Assembly: GCA_034432555.1 (NCBI GenBank) | Contig: DAOUBW010000013.1 | Coordinates: forward strand, 124,001-188,000 | Length of the DNA: 64,000 nt | Direction: 5' to 3' | Source of the DNA: CP2-2F sp034432555 | GTDB taxonomy: Bacteria; Chloroflexota; Anaerolineae; Aggregatilineales; UBA2796 | Part shown: positions 35,701 to 41,715 of the stretch, piece after piece | Layout of the letters: each line of letters begins with the position of its first letter | Numbering within the stretch: the first letter of the stretch is position 1 | Translations under genes and position numbers: made by a program | Notes under the pieces: generated by a model | What the model was told of the DNA's origin: nothing | What the model saw: the letters and a program-made list of their open reading frames with translations, nothing else | Databases searched by the model: none

Positions 35701-36138
35701 CGGAACGAGCGCAAAGCACTCACCGTCCAGACCGAGATTGCCTCCGACCTGCCACTGCTGCGCGCCGACTTTGATAAAATGGCGCAGATTATGACGCACC
35801 TTGTCAACAATGCTTTCAACTACACACGCAGTGAAGGCACCATCACCATCCGCGCGCACAGTGAAAATGATGCTGTTGTGATCAGTGTGCAGGATACGGG
35901 CGTTGGCATTCCGCCTGAGAAGCAGGCAAACGTCTGGACGCGCTTCTTCCGCGACGAGGACGAACGGCTCGTGATCGAGTCGTCAGGTGCAGGCTTAGGG
36001 CTGCCGATTGTGAAGGAATATGTGCGGATGCATGAAGGCGAAATCTGGCTAGAGAGCGAGGTAGGGCGCGGCACAACGTTCTACGTTCGCATTCCTGCCT
36101 TCGGCTCGGATGACGCGAGCGATGCTCAAGACGAATAG
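26707..36138 (+). CDS. Giant multi-GAF/PAS sensor histidine kinase
   Basis: The protein has 3143 residues in one uninterrupted frame. It has an N-terminal membrane anchor at 4-24 (LLLLVIGFSMFGAVFMLARL) and a PAS-like domain at about 38-140. About fourteen GAF modules of 150-180 residues start near 150, 322, 496, 669, 843, 1013, 1210, 1415, 1590, 1885, 2068, 2244, 2414 and 2600. PAS domains lie at about 1755-1880 and 2783-2895. The kinase end follows: HisKA with VSHELRTPMTSIKGY (phospho-His 2914), then HATPase_c with N box HLVNNAFNY, G1 DTGVGIP and G2 GAGLGLPIV. Modules end with the repeated pattern AIxIxNAxLYxE and a coiled linker. Each GAF could bind a different small molecule or link to the next as a relay. 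It is flanked by two receivers. This is much longer than ordinary kinases. Confidence 0.93.
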   Translation: MDGFVLLLLVIGFSMFGAVFMLARLRLERVSEAENLPESVVQVNLLDNDDAVVVAEGRGKLVYTNARAQAWFGLSGGEPDLEIMVDSVQPSETFLELFSKEGTASFRIGARRVEASSHYVPHAGVPQMVVVMRELTSPNAGREMLDPTHALILVGDAVQLLSSNMPLEEALDEVLRLIENVIPFDVAEVNLWDASLQILTPHGKHGDRSYFDALDAAEGFYGLQDSCSGWLVRYRQPLLVPDIRLRPDVRTKISSYGLQSLVGAPLMVGDRLIGTLELGSRSRVAFDHEDMALLQILAGQLGIAIENTRLQQTQSERAAELSGLQQIAGVMTSMRDPRQMYTQLTSRIAMLADAEMCGVLLESSDQKALVGHAPFYGVPETIVSMYRISIADDSIGAVLYKARDWWYSNNVLSDDIVRAAGLTSLAEAVGVRTTALVQMAVNNRRFGVIQVSNKRDGKGFTENDMRLLSVFASQAAIVVENARLYDEERRRSEELGGLQQVSQAIGVLRSADEMYGYLNEQIAKLMNCQMCGILLHDPSLGQLVSRPPFYGVDDDLIRHYRIAITPGTTFYRIYTEGDFWISNELRADQTLRDSGLDKLAMLIGVRQTMMVPLVIGGRRLGVVQVSNRLDGAEFTEDQARVLSIIAAQAAVIIDNARLYREMRERSDESEGLRRIAELASSNLRIDEIIRQVVSETAALFGCEICTVGVLDDQTGALVIQPEYTVGLIGLQDAFIIDTYRPGFQHSVALSQKPFLSNNLRSDARLLPAYREIADRFGFNSAVQVPLAVQARSFGELTIASRTAREFTEDDLRLLQTIGVQLAAAVDRQKLYQATDADLRERIREMDALTRISNEQNSTTEFNRILEVIRNEVQRTVGVSFVSIVLFKPKSTWANADQPEVQLRHGQAKDLATLAPIEQIAFERREALFVQDYSAVSLAAMPEKMRAAIAAPIFYGEEVVGALHFASPELELLTQQTLDFAKAITNQIAISLGNEERYRDQLDRAELLKQRTDQLNQLFELGRMVTSGENIEDVLEAVAHAISDTIGFNIVLMSLVDSRAKVTRRMAQSGMTLQKWEEARRVTPPLSTLDHLFKPEYRISNSYFIPAEQQDWRNLNLPLIAGPQPETPRIGAHEWHPKDILIVPLRSSEGELIGLISVDDPRNGLRPNVRVIEALETFAYQAAFAIENYNLLRAYEAEANATRRERDRLEQLYLAAGEVQRAPDIPTRLLVIAESIRALGWERVAITLRDDDLEPLETALAGFTPEDAEKFRRNLLPGAVWSQRIADPDLRNYRVGGAYYLRYTDPWVTENKLIAGVVGGANEDALSNTTTLRLPIMSPRPSEQWHPLDTLYLPLYGQDRSRLIGIITLDSPSDGLAPTESALRPIELFAVQAASSLENVRLYQDVTRAAQQETRINELMETVTSTLDLDEIIEGVANGFQQMIAFTRMNIALLRDDNATFEVRRVIITPRGEIRVALAPTLRVENTAVGMAVSEPSPQIYNLTDPEQVAGLDDLRAWRDMGERTALVVPMIAGGRPIGAIHMGSELNEAYGFREQLEFVSRIANLTAVALENAQLLRQTIERERFSVALSRVGQSVNAMLDMNSVLDTVCVESIEILSVDGAYVWLAEGDHMLGITARGPAADQFSGIRLPLDDTPLLSARAIRESAPIYLNAVDQPDVPIPTIDLLKNVTVGGILSVPLLREQQAIGAITFIKTDANRPFTSNDVEKAAAFAIQASIAIQNAQLYQETLGLTSFNQAVIQSIQQGIIVVDQGLNIRTVNAFMQNTFGWNAQEAAGKALFAYRPALEVLLAEPLQKMLHSGEPQEILDVRTPDAPDTERETICNYYLYPLREGETVSGSVILVEDITERSALEEDVARRAAQLSTLTDISGQLTTVLEPSALTEMVFAQLTRILEFDRATLWLRRDDKLVIRAASGFGENSALLGIEADIADSDLFREIASRGQVLNIPDIREDSRFPMSLEQPTRSWLGVSLVSRGSLVGLLVLEKYSVAFFTPTMEQLALTYANQVAVAFENAQLFQQQSKVARQTEALYKDAATRAQELDQQAKRLSLLYRVSNALTQTLDLEDIFEVALRESQEMLGTEHGSAYLFDFEDQSAKLIIEYPRSAQPPSPENALAFDQNPLVVDVRRTLLPISITDAARDSRTPLAPPSLEAQTILSQMIVPLALGGQCIGMMIHSAFSQTIAFRPDQLEVAQTIASQAAIAIQNANLLEQSLARTRELETLFEATQSISATLDFEQVLNNIAMQMIVALQADGCKISTWNADARMLKVNYERLAIPNAVVDAPDTRYDLTNYPTLERALQTRQTILLRSTEAYLSEAERALLERRGASHLIALPMVVREQAIGLITLEIHNPFRTFSSPEVRLARTLTAQAAVAIENASLQTETAAKLSELFNLSQLSTALAASIDEAEVYTIAQQRFSDLVKAESFLIAVVNEEGTHITYPIALRGGERLDLEPHTRRKDEVLFVMSSRSTQRLIGDEVASVLGAYESDLGLAQTRAFIGVPLISSDQVIGALIAADSQNAQAFSLNDQRILETISSQLATALQNARLFDQARRFTARLERAVNERTRELQRERDALNFLYELTADLTSSLNIDVTLNRALIKLIGAVDADMGAILSIDNLSDSLLVRAQVNMPYREGETTGYNQYEGLAGWVIQSQQPIVVADVQQDYRWLRLSEADNEPRAAIVALLEAGEEIQGVAMLFSRTPNHFTPEQLPSVMAATTQIANALNNADLYALIREQADRLGAMVRREQVDSTKNLSIVESIADGVMVANQDGDITQFNSAAERILGLPRQQVIGNHISALSGLYTAVGGQNWLEAMQQWTEDPTTHRPGDELRAEITLESGKVISVILSPVNMGDQFLGTVSVFRDITREIEVDRMKTEFVATVSHELRTPMTSIKGYADLMLLGAAGQLNDAQARYLSTIKTNADKLSILVNELLDISRIDRGVVKLNLQAVNFEEVLQMTQRHLDERIRNERKALTVQTEIASDLPLLRADFDKMAQIMTHLVNNAFNYTRSEGTITIRAHSENDAVVISVQDTGVGIPPEKQANVWTRFFRDEDERLVIESSGAGLGLPIVKEYVRMHEGEIWLESEVGRGTTFYVRIPAFGSDDASDAQDE

Positions 36139-36342
36139 CGCATAAGCGACTTTCGCACATTCAAAGAAAATTCATGCACAAAAAAGCAATTTCTTGCGTA
36201 TGATATAAGCACACTATCATTGTGAGTAAAAGCGATTTCAGAACTTAAGCAGGGCTGTGAAGAACTTTTCTGCTTGTGGCAACGCGGTGCTGCGCGCCAC
36301 GGGCAGTTCTGAAACGCGCTCCAAGCAGAAAGCAGGCAGACC

Positions 36343-36723
36343 GTGGCACGTATCCTAATTGCGGAAGATGAGCGCGATATTCGTGAGCTAATCGAGCTTG
36401 TGCTGACGCATTTTGCAAAGCATGAAGTGTTCAAAGCAACCAATGGCGCAGAGGCTGTTGAGATGGCACCGCAGATCATGCCCGATTTGATCATGATGGA
36501 TGTGCGTATGCCGCGCATGACAGGTTACGAAGCGTGTGCCGCACTCAAACAAATCGAGGCAGTGAAAGATATTCCGGTGGTGTTCCTCTCGGCAAAAGGG
36601 CAAGAATCCGAGATAGACACTGGCTTGCAGGTTGGCGCGGATGATTATATCCTGAAGCCGTTTGCCCCTGAAGAATTGGTGAAGCGCGTCACAGAGATTT
36701 TGGAGCGCTTCCGCAAAGGATAG
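36343..36723 (+). CDS. Single-domain CheY-like response regulator
   Basis: This 126-residue receiver has no output domain. The acidic pocket is E8-D9, the phospho-acceptor is D53 in LIMMDVRMPRMTGYE, Ser in VVFLSAKGQ is the switch residue, and Lys of YILKPFAPEEL is the conserved lysine. It could be phosphorylated by the giant kinase and act by protein contact. Start is GTG at 36343. It lies 204 nt after the kinase stop, with a TATGAT box at 36199-36204, so it may have its own promoter. A strong bidirectional terminator follows. Confidence 0.93.
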   Translation: MARILIAEDERDIRELIELVLTHFAKHEVFKATNGAEAVEMAPQIMPDLIMMDVRMPRMTGYEACAALKQIEAVKDIPVVFLSAKGQESEIDTGLQVGADDYILKPFAPEELVKRVTEILERFRKG

Positions 36724-36729
36724 CAAGGC

Positions 36730-36757
36730 AAGGCGGGTGAAACTTCACCCGCCTTTT
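36730..36757. terminator. Bidirectional intrinsic terminator
   Basis: AAGGCGGGTGAA (36730-36741) and TTCACCCGCCTT (36744-36755) form a perfect 12-bp stem with a 2-nt loop. TT follows on the plus strand and an A-rich or T-rich flank serves the other. It lies between convergent genes and can stop both. Confidence 0.85.
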
Positions 36758-36764
36758 GGATGCA

Positions 36765-37229
36765 TTAGCTGCTGCTCACCGCTTCCAGAGCGCGCTTGGC
36801 GCTCTCTGGCGCACTGACGGGATTTTGCACGTCAATGATCACACCGTTTTCGTCAATCACAAAGTGGCTGCGCTGTGTGCCAGTGAAGGTGCTGCCGTCG
36901 GGATAGGTCTTTGTGCCGTAGCTCTCCCACACTTGCGAGAGGCTGAAATCGCTATCCACCAGCAGGTGAAAAGGCAGGTTGAGCGCTTCGCGGAACTTGC
37001 GGTGACTCTCCACATCATCAGGGCTAACGCCTAGTACAACGGCATTGGCTGCCTCAAACTGTGAGTAGTGATCGCGGAAGCTGCACGCTTGCAACTCACA
37101 GCCGCTCGTAAAATCTTTCGGGTAGAAATACAATACCACCTTCTTGCCACGGTAATCGGAGAGCTTTACGCGCTTGCCTTCGTCGGTCAGCACGTCGAAA
37201 TCGGGTGCCATTTCGCCAATAGTGGGCAT
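36765..37229 (-). CDS. bcp: Thioredoxin-dependent thiol peroxidase (Bcp/PrxQ)
   Basis: This peroxiredoxin of about 154 residues has YFYPKDFTSGCELQACSFRD, with peroxidatic C44 and a resolving Cys five residues later (C49), as in atypical 2-Cys Bcp/PrxQ proteins. APDFDVLTDEG opens the domain, and the end, RSHFVIDENGVIIDVQ, is also conserved. It reduces peroxides and is regenerated by thioredoxin. The start is ATG at 37229 with AGGAGG 5 nt upstream. A longer reading from 37295 has no ribosome site and would add an unlikely N-terminus. Divergent from the mevalonate genes. Confidence 0.95.
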   Translation of the reverse strand: MPTIGEMAPDFDVLTDEGKRVKLSDYRGKKVVLYFYPKDFTSGCELQACSFRDHYSQFEAANAVVLGVSPDDVESHRKFREALNLPFHLLVDSDFSLSQVWESYGTKTYPDGSTFTGTQRSHFVIDENGVIIDVQNPVSAPESAKRALEAVSSS

Positions 37230-37404
37230 CTTTTCCTCCTTAGCCTTTGAAATCCTTATGATCGTAGTGCGACACTTGCCAATAGGCAAATCCATCTGTG
37301 TTTGAGATACTTTTCACAAGCCTGATAGCTTTTGAGAGGTTTTAGCGGCTATCATGCCTGCTAACCATTAGGCATTTTGAGCCCAACCCTTCAGAATCGG
37401 GGAT

Positions 37405-38706
37405 ATGAACGAAACACACAGCCCAAAATCAAGCCGATTGCCCGCCTTCTACCAACGCAGCCTTGCTGAGCGGTTGGCGATCATTGCGGAGTGGGCAGAC
37501 CTGAGCGAAGCAGAACAGGCAGCACTCAGCGGCGCGGCAGGCTTGGATGCCGCACACGCCGATCACATGGTTGAGAACGCCATTGGCATTTATGCGCTGC
37601 CGCTGGGGATCGCCACCAACTTCTTGATCAACGGGCGCGATTACCTTGTTCCGATGGTGGTGGAAGAGCCTAGCGTGGTTGCCGCGTGCAGCTTTGCCGC
37701 CAAGCTAATCCGCGCTGGCGGTGGCTTTGAGGCAGGCAGCGATGCGCCGATTATGATCGGTCAGTTACAGGTGCTGGATATGCCTGATGCACAGGCGGCA
37801 GCCGATCAGGTGCTGGCTCAGCGCGAACGTCTGCTCGCCGCAGCCAACGATCCGACCTCGTCCATTGTGCGGCGCGGCGGCGGTGCGCGTGATTTGATCG
37901 TGCGCCCTTTTCCGAACACGCCGCTTGGCGAGATGCTGGTTGTGCATTTGCATTATGCTGTGTGCGACGCGATGGGCGCGAATGCCATCAACACAGCCTG
38001 TGAGCGAATCGCGCCGCTTTTGGCAGACATTAGCGGCGGGCGTGTTCATTTACGCATCCTGAGCAACCTCACTGATCAGCGCAAAGCGTGGGCAAGCTGC
38101 CGCATCCCTGCCGCCGAACTGACCACCCAAACCCTGAAGGGCGTCCAAGTGGCGCGTGCTATTGTGGAAGCCGCCGTGTTCGCCGAACTTGACCCCTACC
38201 GTGCTGCGACGCACAACAAGGGCATTATGAACGGCATGGATGCCGTCTGCATTGCCACTGGCAACGATTGGCGCGCTCTGGAAGCAGGCGCTCACGCCTA
38301 CGCGGCACGCGCTGGACTCTACACAAGCCTAACGCGCTGGTGGCAAGCCGAAAACGGCGATTTGTGCGGTGAACTGCGCGTGCCATTGGCAGTTGGCACC
38401 GTTGGCGGCGCAACGCGGGTACATCCCGCAGCAGGTGCGGCGCTGAAGGTGCTTGGTGTTAGCAGCGCAAGCGAATTAGCGGAGGTGATGGTCTGCGTCG
38501 GCTTGGCACAGAATTTGGCGGCAATCCGCGCTTTGGCAACCGAAGGCATTCAGCGCGGACATATGAGCCTTCATGCGCGCCAGATGGCGATTGCCGCCGG
38601 CGCCACAGGTGATCAAGTGACGCATGTCGTGGCGCAGCTAATCGCAGAGGGCAACGTGCGCCTAGAGCGCGCTAAGCAAATTGTGGCGGCGCTGAAAGGG
38701 ACATAA
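37405..38706 (+). CDS. mvaA: Hydroxymethylglutaryl-CoA reductase, class II
   Basis: This 433-residue enzyme interconverts HMG-CoA and mevalonate. Class II signatures are VENAIGIYALPLGIATNFLI, GRDYLVPMVVEEPSVVAA, CDAMGANAINTACE (catalytic Asp), ATHNKGIMNGMD (catalytic Lys) and RGHMSLHARQ (catalytic His near residue 390). Class II enzymes are bacterial and soluble and often prefer NADH. Here the gene heads an apparent operon with HMG-CoA synthase and a thiolase-like gene, so a biosynthetic (mevalonate) role is likely. Two short inverted repeats lie upstream: TGATAGC/GCTATCA at 37323-37354 and ATGCCT/AGGCAT at 37354-37375, the latter followed by TTTT. These may regulate this promoter. Confidence 0.95.
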   Translation: MNETHSPKSSRLPAFYQRSLAERLAIIAEWADLSEAEQAALSGAAGLDAAHADHMVENAIGIYALPLGIATNFLINGRDYLVPMVVEEPSVVAACSFAAKLIRAGGGFEAGSDAPIMIGQLQVLDMPDAQAAADQVLAQRERLLAAANDPTSSIVRRGGGARDLIVRPFPNTPLGEMLVVHLHYAVCDAMGANAINTACERIAPLLADISGGRVHLRILSNLTDQRKAWASCRIPAAELTTQTLKGVQVARAIVEAAVFAELDPYRAATHNKGIMNGMDAVCIATGNDWRALEAGAHAYAARAGLYTSLTRWWQAENGDLCGELRVPLAVGTVGGATRVHPAAGAALKVLGVSSASELAEVMVCVGLAQNLAAIRALATEGIQRGHMSLHARQMAIAAGATGDQVTHVVAQLIAEGNVRLERAKQIVAALKGT

Positions 38707-38709
38707 GGC

Positions 38710-39285
38710 ATGGCAGCCCAAACTAAGATTCGGCAAGACGTTGAGCAATTTTGGGCATTTGTAACACAGCCCGAAAATGCCGAGAAGCGCTGGGAACTCA
38801 TTGCAGGGGAGATCATCGAGATGCCACCGTCTAGCCCTACGAATTCAATCATTGCCATGCGTATAGCGCGTTGGTTGGGCAACCTTGTTGAGCAACTTGC
38901 ACTCGGATGGGTGACTGGTCCGGATGGTGGTTATCAGTTAGCTGATGATTTGCTGTTTCAGCCCGATGTAGGATTTATCTCAAAAGCACGCGCACCCAAG
39001 CTGCCTGCGCGTTTCTTTGAGGGCGCGCCCGATCTGGCAGTTGAGATTATCTCGCCCAGTGAACGCCACACCGAGATACGCGCCAAAATCAGCGCCTATC
39101 TGGCGCACGGCGGACAGTTCGTTTGGATTGTTTATCCTGATGAGCAAATCGTAGACGTTTGGCAGGCACAGCCTGATGGCGCACTGCGCGTCGAGTCCTT
39201 CGACAAAGGGCAAACCTTGCGCGCAGGCGATCTTTTGCCCGAATTTTCCTTGCCCGTCGCCGCCTTGTTCGATGGGCTAGACTAA
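38710..39285 (+). CDS. Uma2-family putative endonuclease
   Basis: The protein has 191 residues and is of the PD-(D/E)XK-like Uma2/DUF820 family, abundant in cyanobacteria and Chloroflexota. Typical segments are FWAFVTQPENAEKRWELIAGEI, LADDLLFQPDVGFI, APDLAVEIISPSERHTEIRAK and GGQFVWIVYPDEQIVDVW. Catalytic candidates are Asp of QPDVGF, Glu of AVEIISPS and Lys of RAKISAY. Cellular role unknown; the family often multiplies and may be mobile or regulatory. It lies 3 nt after mvaA and 21 nt before the HMG-CoA synthase gene, interrupting the mevalonate operon. Confidence 0.88.
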   Translation: MAAQTKIRQDVEQFWAFVTQPENAEKRWELIAGEIIEMPPSSPTNSIIAMRIARWLGNLVEQLALGWVTGPDGGYQLADDLLFQPDVGFISKARAPKLPARFFEGAPDLAVEIISPSERHTEIRAKISAYLAHGGQFVWIVYPDEQIVDVWQAQPDGALRVESFDKGQTLRAGDLLPEFSLPVAALFDGLD

Positions 39286-39306
39286 CCCAACAGTGGAGTA
39301 ACACAC

Positions 39307-40395
39307 ATGACAAATGGAACACCCAACACTTTTGATCCGCGTGGCTTGCTAAAACCTTCACAGCCTGTTGGCATCATTGGCTATGGCGCTTATGTGCCGC
39401 GCTTTCGGCTGCCGGGCAGCGAAGTTGCCCGCGTTTGGACGAACGGACTCGGCGGCTCACCTGTCAAAGAGAAGGCAGTTGCCGGGCTGGATGAGGACGT
39501 AATTACGATGGCGATTGAGGCAGCCCGCAACGCCTTGGCTCGCGCCCAAATTGCACCCACTGAACTGCGCGCCGTGTGGGTCGGCTCAGAAAGCCACCCT
39601 TACGCAGTAAAACCGACCAGCACCATTGTGGCTGAGGCAATCGGTGCGGTGCCAGGCGTGCAGGCTGCCGACTGGGAATTCGCCTGCAAAGCCGGCTCAG
39701 AAGCACTGCAAGCCTCCATTGGCTTTGTGGGCAGCGGCATGGCAGCCTACGCCATGAGCATTGGTATGGATACGGCGCAAGGGCGTCCCGGTGATGCACT
39801 GGAATACACGGCTGCCAGCGGCGGTGCTGCCTACATCGTCGGTGCAGCAGAGAATGCGATTGCCATCTTCAACGGCTCATACAGCTATGTGACGGATACG
39901 CCGGATTTCTGGCGGCGCGCTGAGGTCAAATATCCTTCGCACGGCGACCGCTTCACCGGCGAACCTGCCTACTTCGCGCATACACAGCAAGCGGCAGAGG
40001 CACTGCTGCGCCTGATGGGTACACAGGCAAGCAACTACACCTATGCTGTCTTTCATCAGCCAAACGTGAAGTTTCCAGAGCGTGCCGCTAAGTCGCTCGG
40101 CTTCACCGACGCGCAAATCAAGACGGGCTTGTTGGCGAATGAGGTTGGCAATGTCTACGCTGGCTCGTGCCTGCTTGGCTTGAGCGCGATTCTGGATGAG
40201 GCAAAGCCCGGTGATCGCATTCTGTGCGTCAGTTACGGCAGCGGCGCCGGCTCAGATGCCTTTGACCTAACCGTGACCGATAAAATCCTCGAACGGCAGC
40301 GTCTTGCGCCGCTAACGCGCACCTATATCGCACGCCGCACCGCCATTGATTACGCCATTTATACGCGCTATCGCAACAAGCTGCACGTCGAGTAA
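39307..40395 (+). CDS. Hydroxymethylglutaryl-CoA synthase, archaeal type
   Basis: This 362-residue member of the thiolase fold joins acetyl-CoA and acetoacetyl-CoA to HMG-CoA. Motifs are GIIGYGAYVPRFRL, WVGSESHPYAVKPT, the nucleophilic Cys in WEFACKAGSEALQ, AVFHQPNVKFPERA with the catalytic His, and LANEVGNVYAGS. The general-base Glu is expected in the acidic N-terminal part. Length and motifs match the archaeal enzyme rather than the eukaryotic one. In archaea this protein sits with a thiolase and a DUF35 zinc protein in one complex. Here the thiolase-like gene is directly downstream, but no DUF35 gene is visible between or nearby. Confidence 0.95.
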   Translation: MTNGTPNTFDPRGLLKPSQPVGIIGYGAYVPRFRLPGSEVARVWTNGLGGSPVKEKAVAGLDEDVITMAIEAARNALARAQIAPTELRAVWVGSESHPYAVKPTSTIVAEAIGAVPGVQAADWEFACKAGSEALQASIGFVGSGMAAYAMSIGMDTAQGRPGDALEYTAASGGAAYIVGAAENAIAIFNGSYSYVTDTPDFWRRAEVKYPSHGDRFTGEPAYFAHTQQAAEALLRLMGTQASNYTYAVFHQPNVKFPERAAKSLGFTDAQIKTGLLANEVGNVYAGSCLLGLSAILDEAKPGDRILCVSYGSGAGSDAFDLTVTDKILERQRLAPLTRTYIARRTAIDYAIYTRYRNKLHVE

Positions 40396-40411
40396 TTTGG
40401 GAGTGAACACT

Positions 40412-41569
40412 ATGCAGAATGTATCTATCATTGGGCTTGGGCAAACACCAACCGGTGAACATTGGGAAACTTCGCTGCGCCATTTGAGCCTTCAGGCGAT
40501 TGAGGCGGCAATGCAGGATGCTGGCGTCGCACCAGAGGCGCTTGACGCACTGGTGATCGGCAACGCGCTGAGCGGCGCGATCAGCGATCAGCACCACCTT
40601 GGCGCGTTGGTTGCCGACTTTGCAGGATTGCGCGGCATCGAGGCGTTCCGTGTGGAAGGCGCGGATGCCAGCGGCGCGTTAGCACTACGGCAAGGCGCAC
40701 TGATGGTTGCCAGTGGCGCAGCGCAAACTGTGCTTGTGCTTGGCGTGGAGAAGGTGACCGATATTGTTGGCAGCCAGCGCACAGCCGCGCTTTCGACTTT
40801 CCTTGATAGCGAGTATGAAGCGGCGCAGGGCGCAACGCCGGTAGCGATTATGGCGATGCTGATGCGCCGCTATATGAGCCAATACAGCGTGAACGTGGCA
40901 GACTTTGCCAATTTTAGCGTGAACGCGCACGCCAACGGCAGCAAGAATCCGAATGCCATGTACCGCAACCTGATCAAGGCGGATCGCTTTGCTTCTGCAC
41001 CCTTGGTCGCTGAGCCGATCAACCTGTTCGATGTGGCACCAGAGGCAGATGGCGCCGCCGCTGTAATCTTGACCACCAGTGAACGCGCTGCCGACCTTGT
41101 GCCGCAGCCGATCCGCCTGTTGGCGAGCGCCGTTGGCACCGATGCGCTTGCTGTGCATGATCGTGCCAACCCGCTTTTCCTAAGCGCGGTGCAGCACGCT
41201 GTGACCAAAGCGCTGCAAATAGCAGGGCTTTCACAGAGCGAGATTGACGTGCTGGAACTACACGATTCGGCAACGATCATGACGACCTTGGCGCTAGAGG
41301 CAAGCGGTTTTGCCGCTATTGGCGAAGGCTGGCGGTTCGCTGCCGAGAATAAGGTCGGCTTGACGGGCGAACTGCCCATCAGCACCTTTGGCGGGTTGAA
41401 GGCACGCGGCAACGCGCTGGGTGCTACAGGCATCTATCAGGCAGTCGAGGTCGGTTTGCAGTTGCGCGGCAAGGCGGGCGCTAATCAAGTGCCAGAAGCG
41501 CGAGTCGGCATGACGCAAACACTGGGCGGCTTGGGCGGCACAGCAGTTGTGCATGTCCTGAGCGTGTAG
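40412..41569 (+). CDS. Thiolase-like protein lacking catalytic Cys and His (possible pseudoenzyme)
   Basis: This 385-residue thiolase-fold protein of the archaeal acetyl-CoA acetyltransferase/SCPx type has YSVNVADFANFSVNAHANGS, LFDVAPEADGAAAVILT and DVLELHDSAT, as in that family. The residue that should be the nucleophilic Cys (C-A-S-G) is Asp 85 in VEGADASG. The later G-H-P motif reads GGLKARGNALGATG, so the active-site His is Asn 334. His 284 (LHD) is kept. Two of the key residues are thus missing, and acetoacetyl-CoA synthesis is doubtful. It may scaffold the synthase. ATG at 40412 has GGGAG 9-10 nt upstream. Confidence is high for the fold and moderate for loss of activity. Confidence 0.85.
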   Translation: MQNVSIIGLGQTPTGEHWETSLRHLSLQAIEAAMQDAGVAPEALDALVIGNALSGAISDQHHLGALVADFAGLRGIEAFRVEGADASGALALRQGALMVASGAAQTVLVLGVEKVTDIVGSQRTAALSTFLDSEYEAAQGATPVAIMAMLMRRYMSQYSVNVADFANFSVNAHANGSKNPNAMYRNLIKADRFASAPLVAEPINLFDVAPEADGAAAVILTTSERAADLVPQPIRLLASAVGTDALAVHDRANPLFLSAVQHAVTKALQIAGLSQSEIDVLELHDSATIMTTLALEASGFAAIGEGWRFAAENKVGLTGELPISTFGGLKARGNALGATGIYQAVEVGLQLRGKAGANQVPEARVGMTQTLGGLGGTAVVHVLSV

Positions 41570-41610
41570 CGCCCTGCCAATCGTCTGACAGCATACGAAA
41601 TCGTGTTGTA

Positions 41611-41644
41611 GGTAGGGACGGGCTAAATCTCGTCCCTACCTTTT
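41611..41644 (+). terminator. Intrinsic terminator of the mevalonate operon
   Basis: GGTAGGGACG (41611-41620) pairs with CGTCCCTACC (41631-41640) over a 10-nt loop, followed by TTTT. It lies 42 nt beyond the thiolase-like stop. Confidence 0.85.
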
Positions 41645-41715
41645 GGTGCAAAGTGCTGCGCTTTGCGCTAAACTTGCCTCACCGCCTATTTGTATGAATT
41701 TGTGAAGGAATGCCT

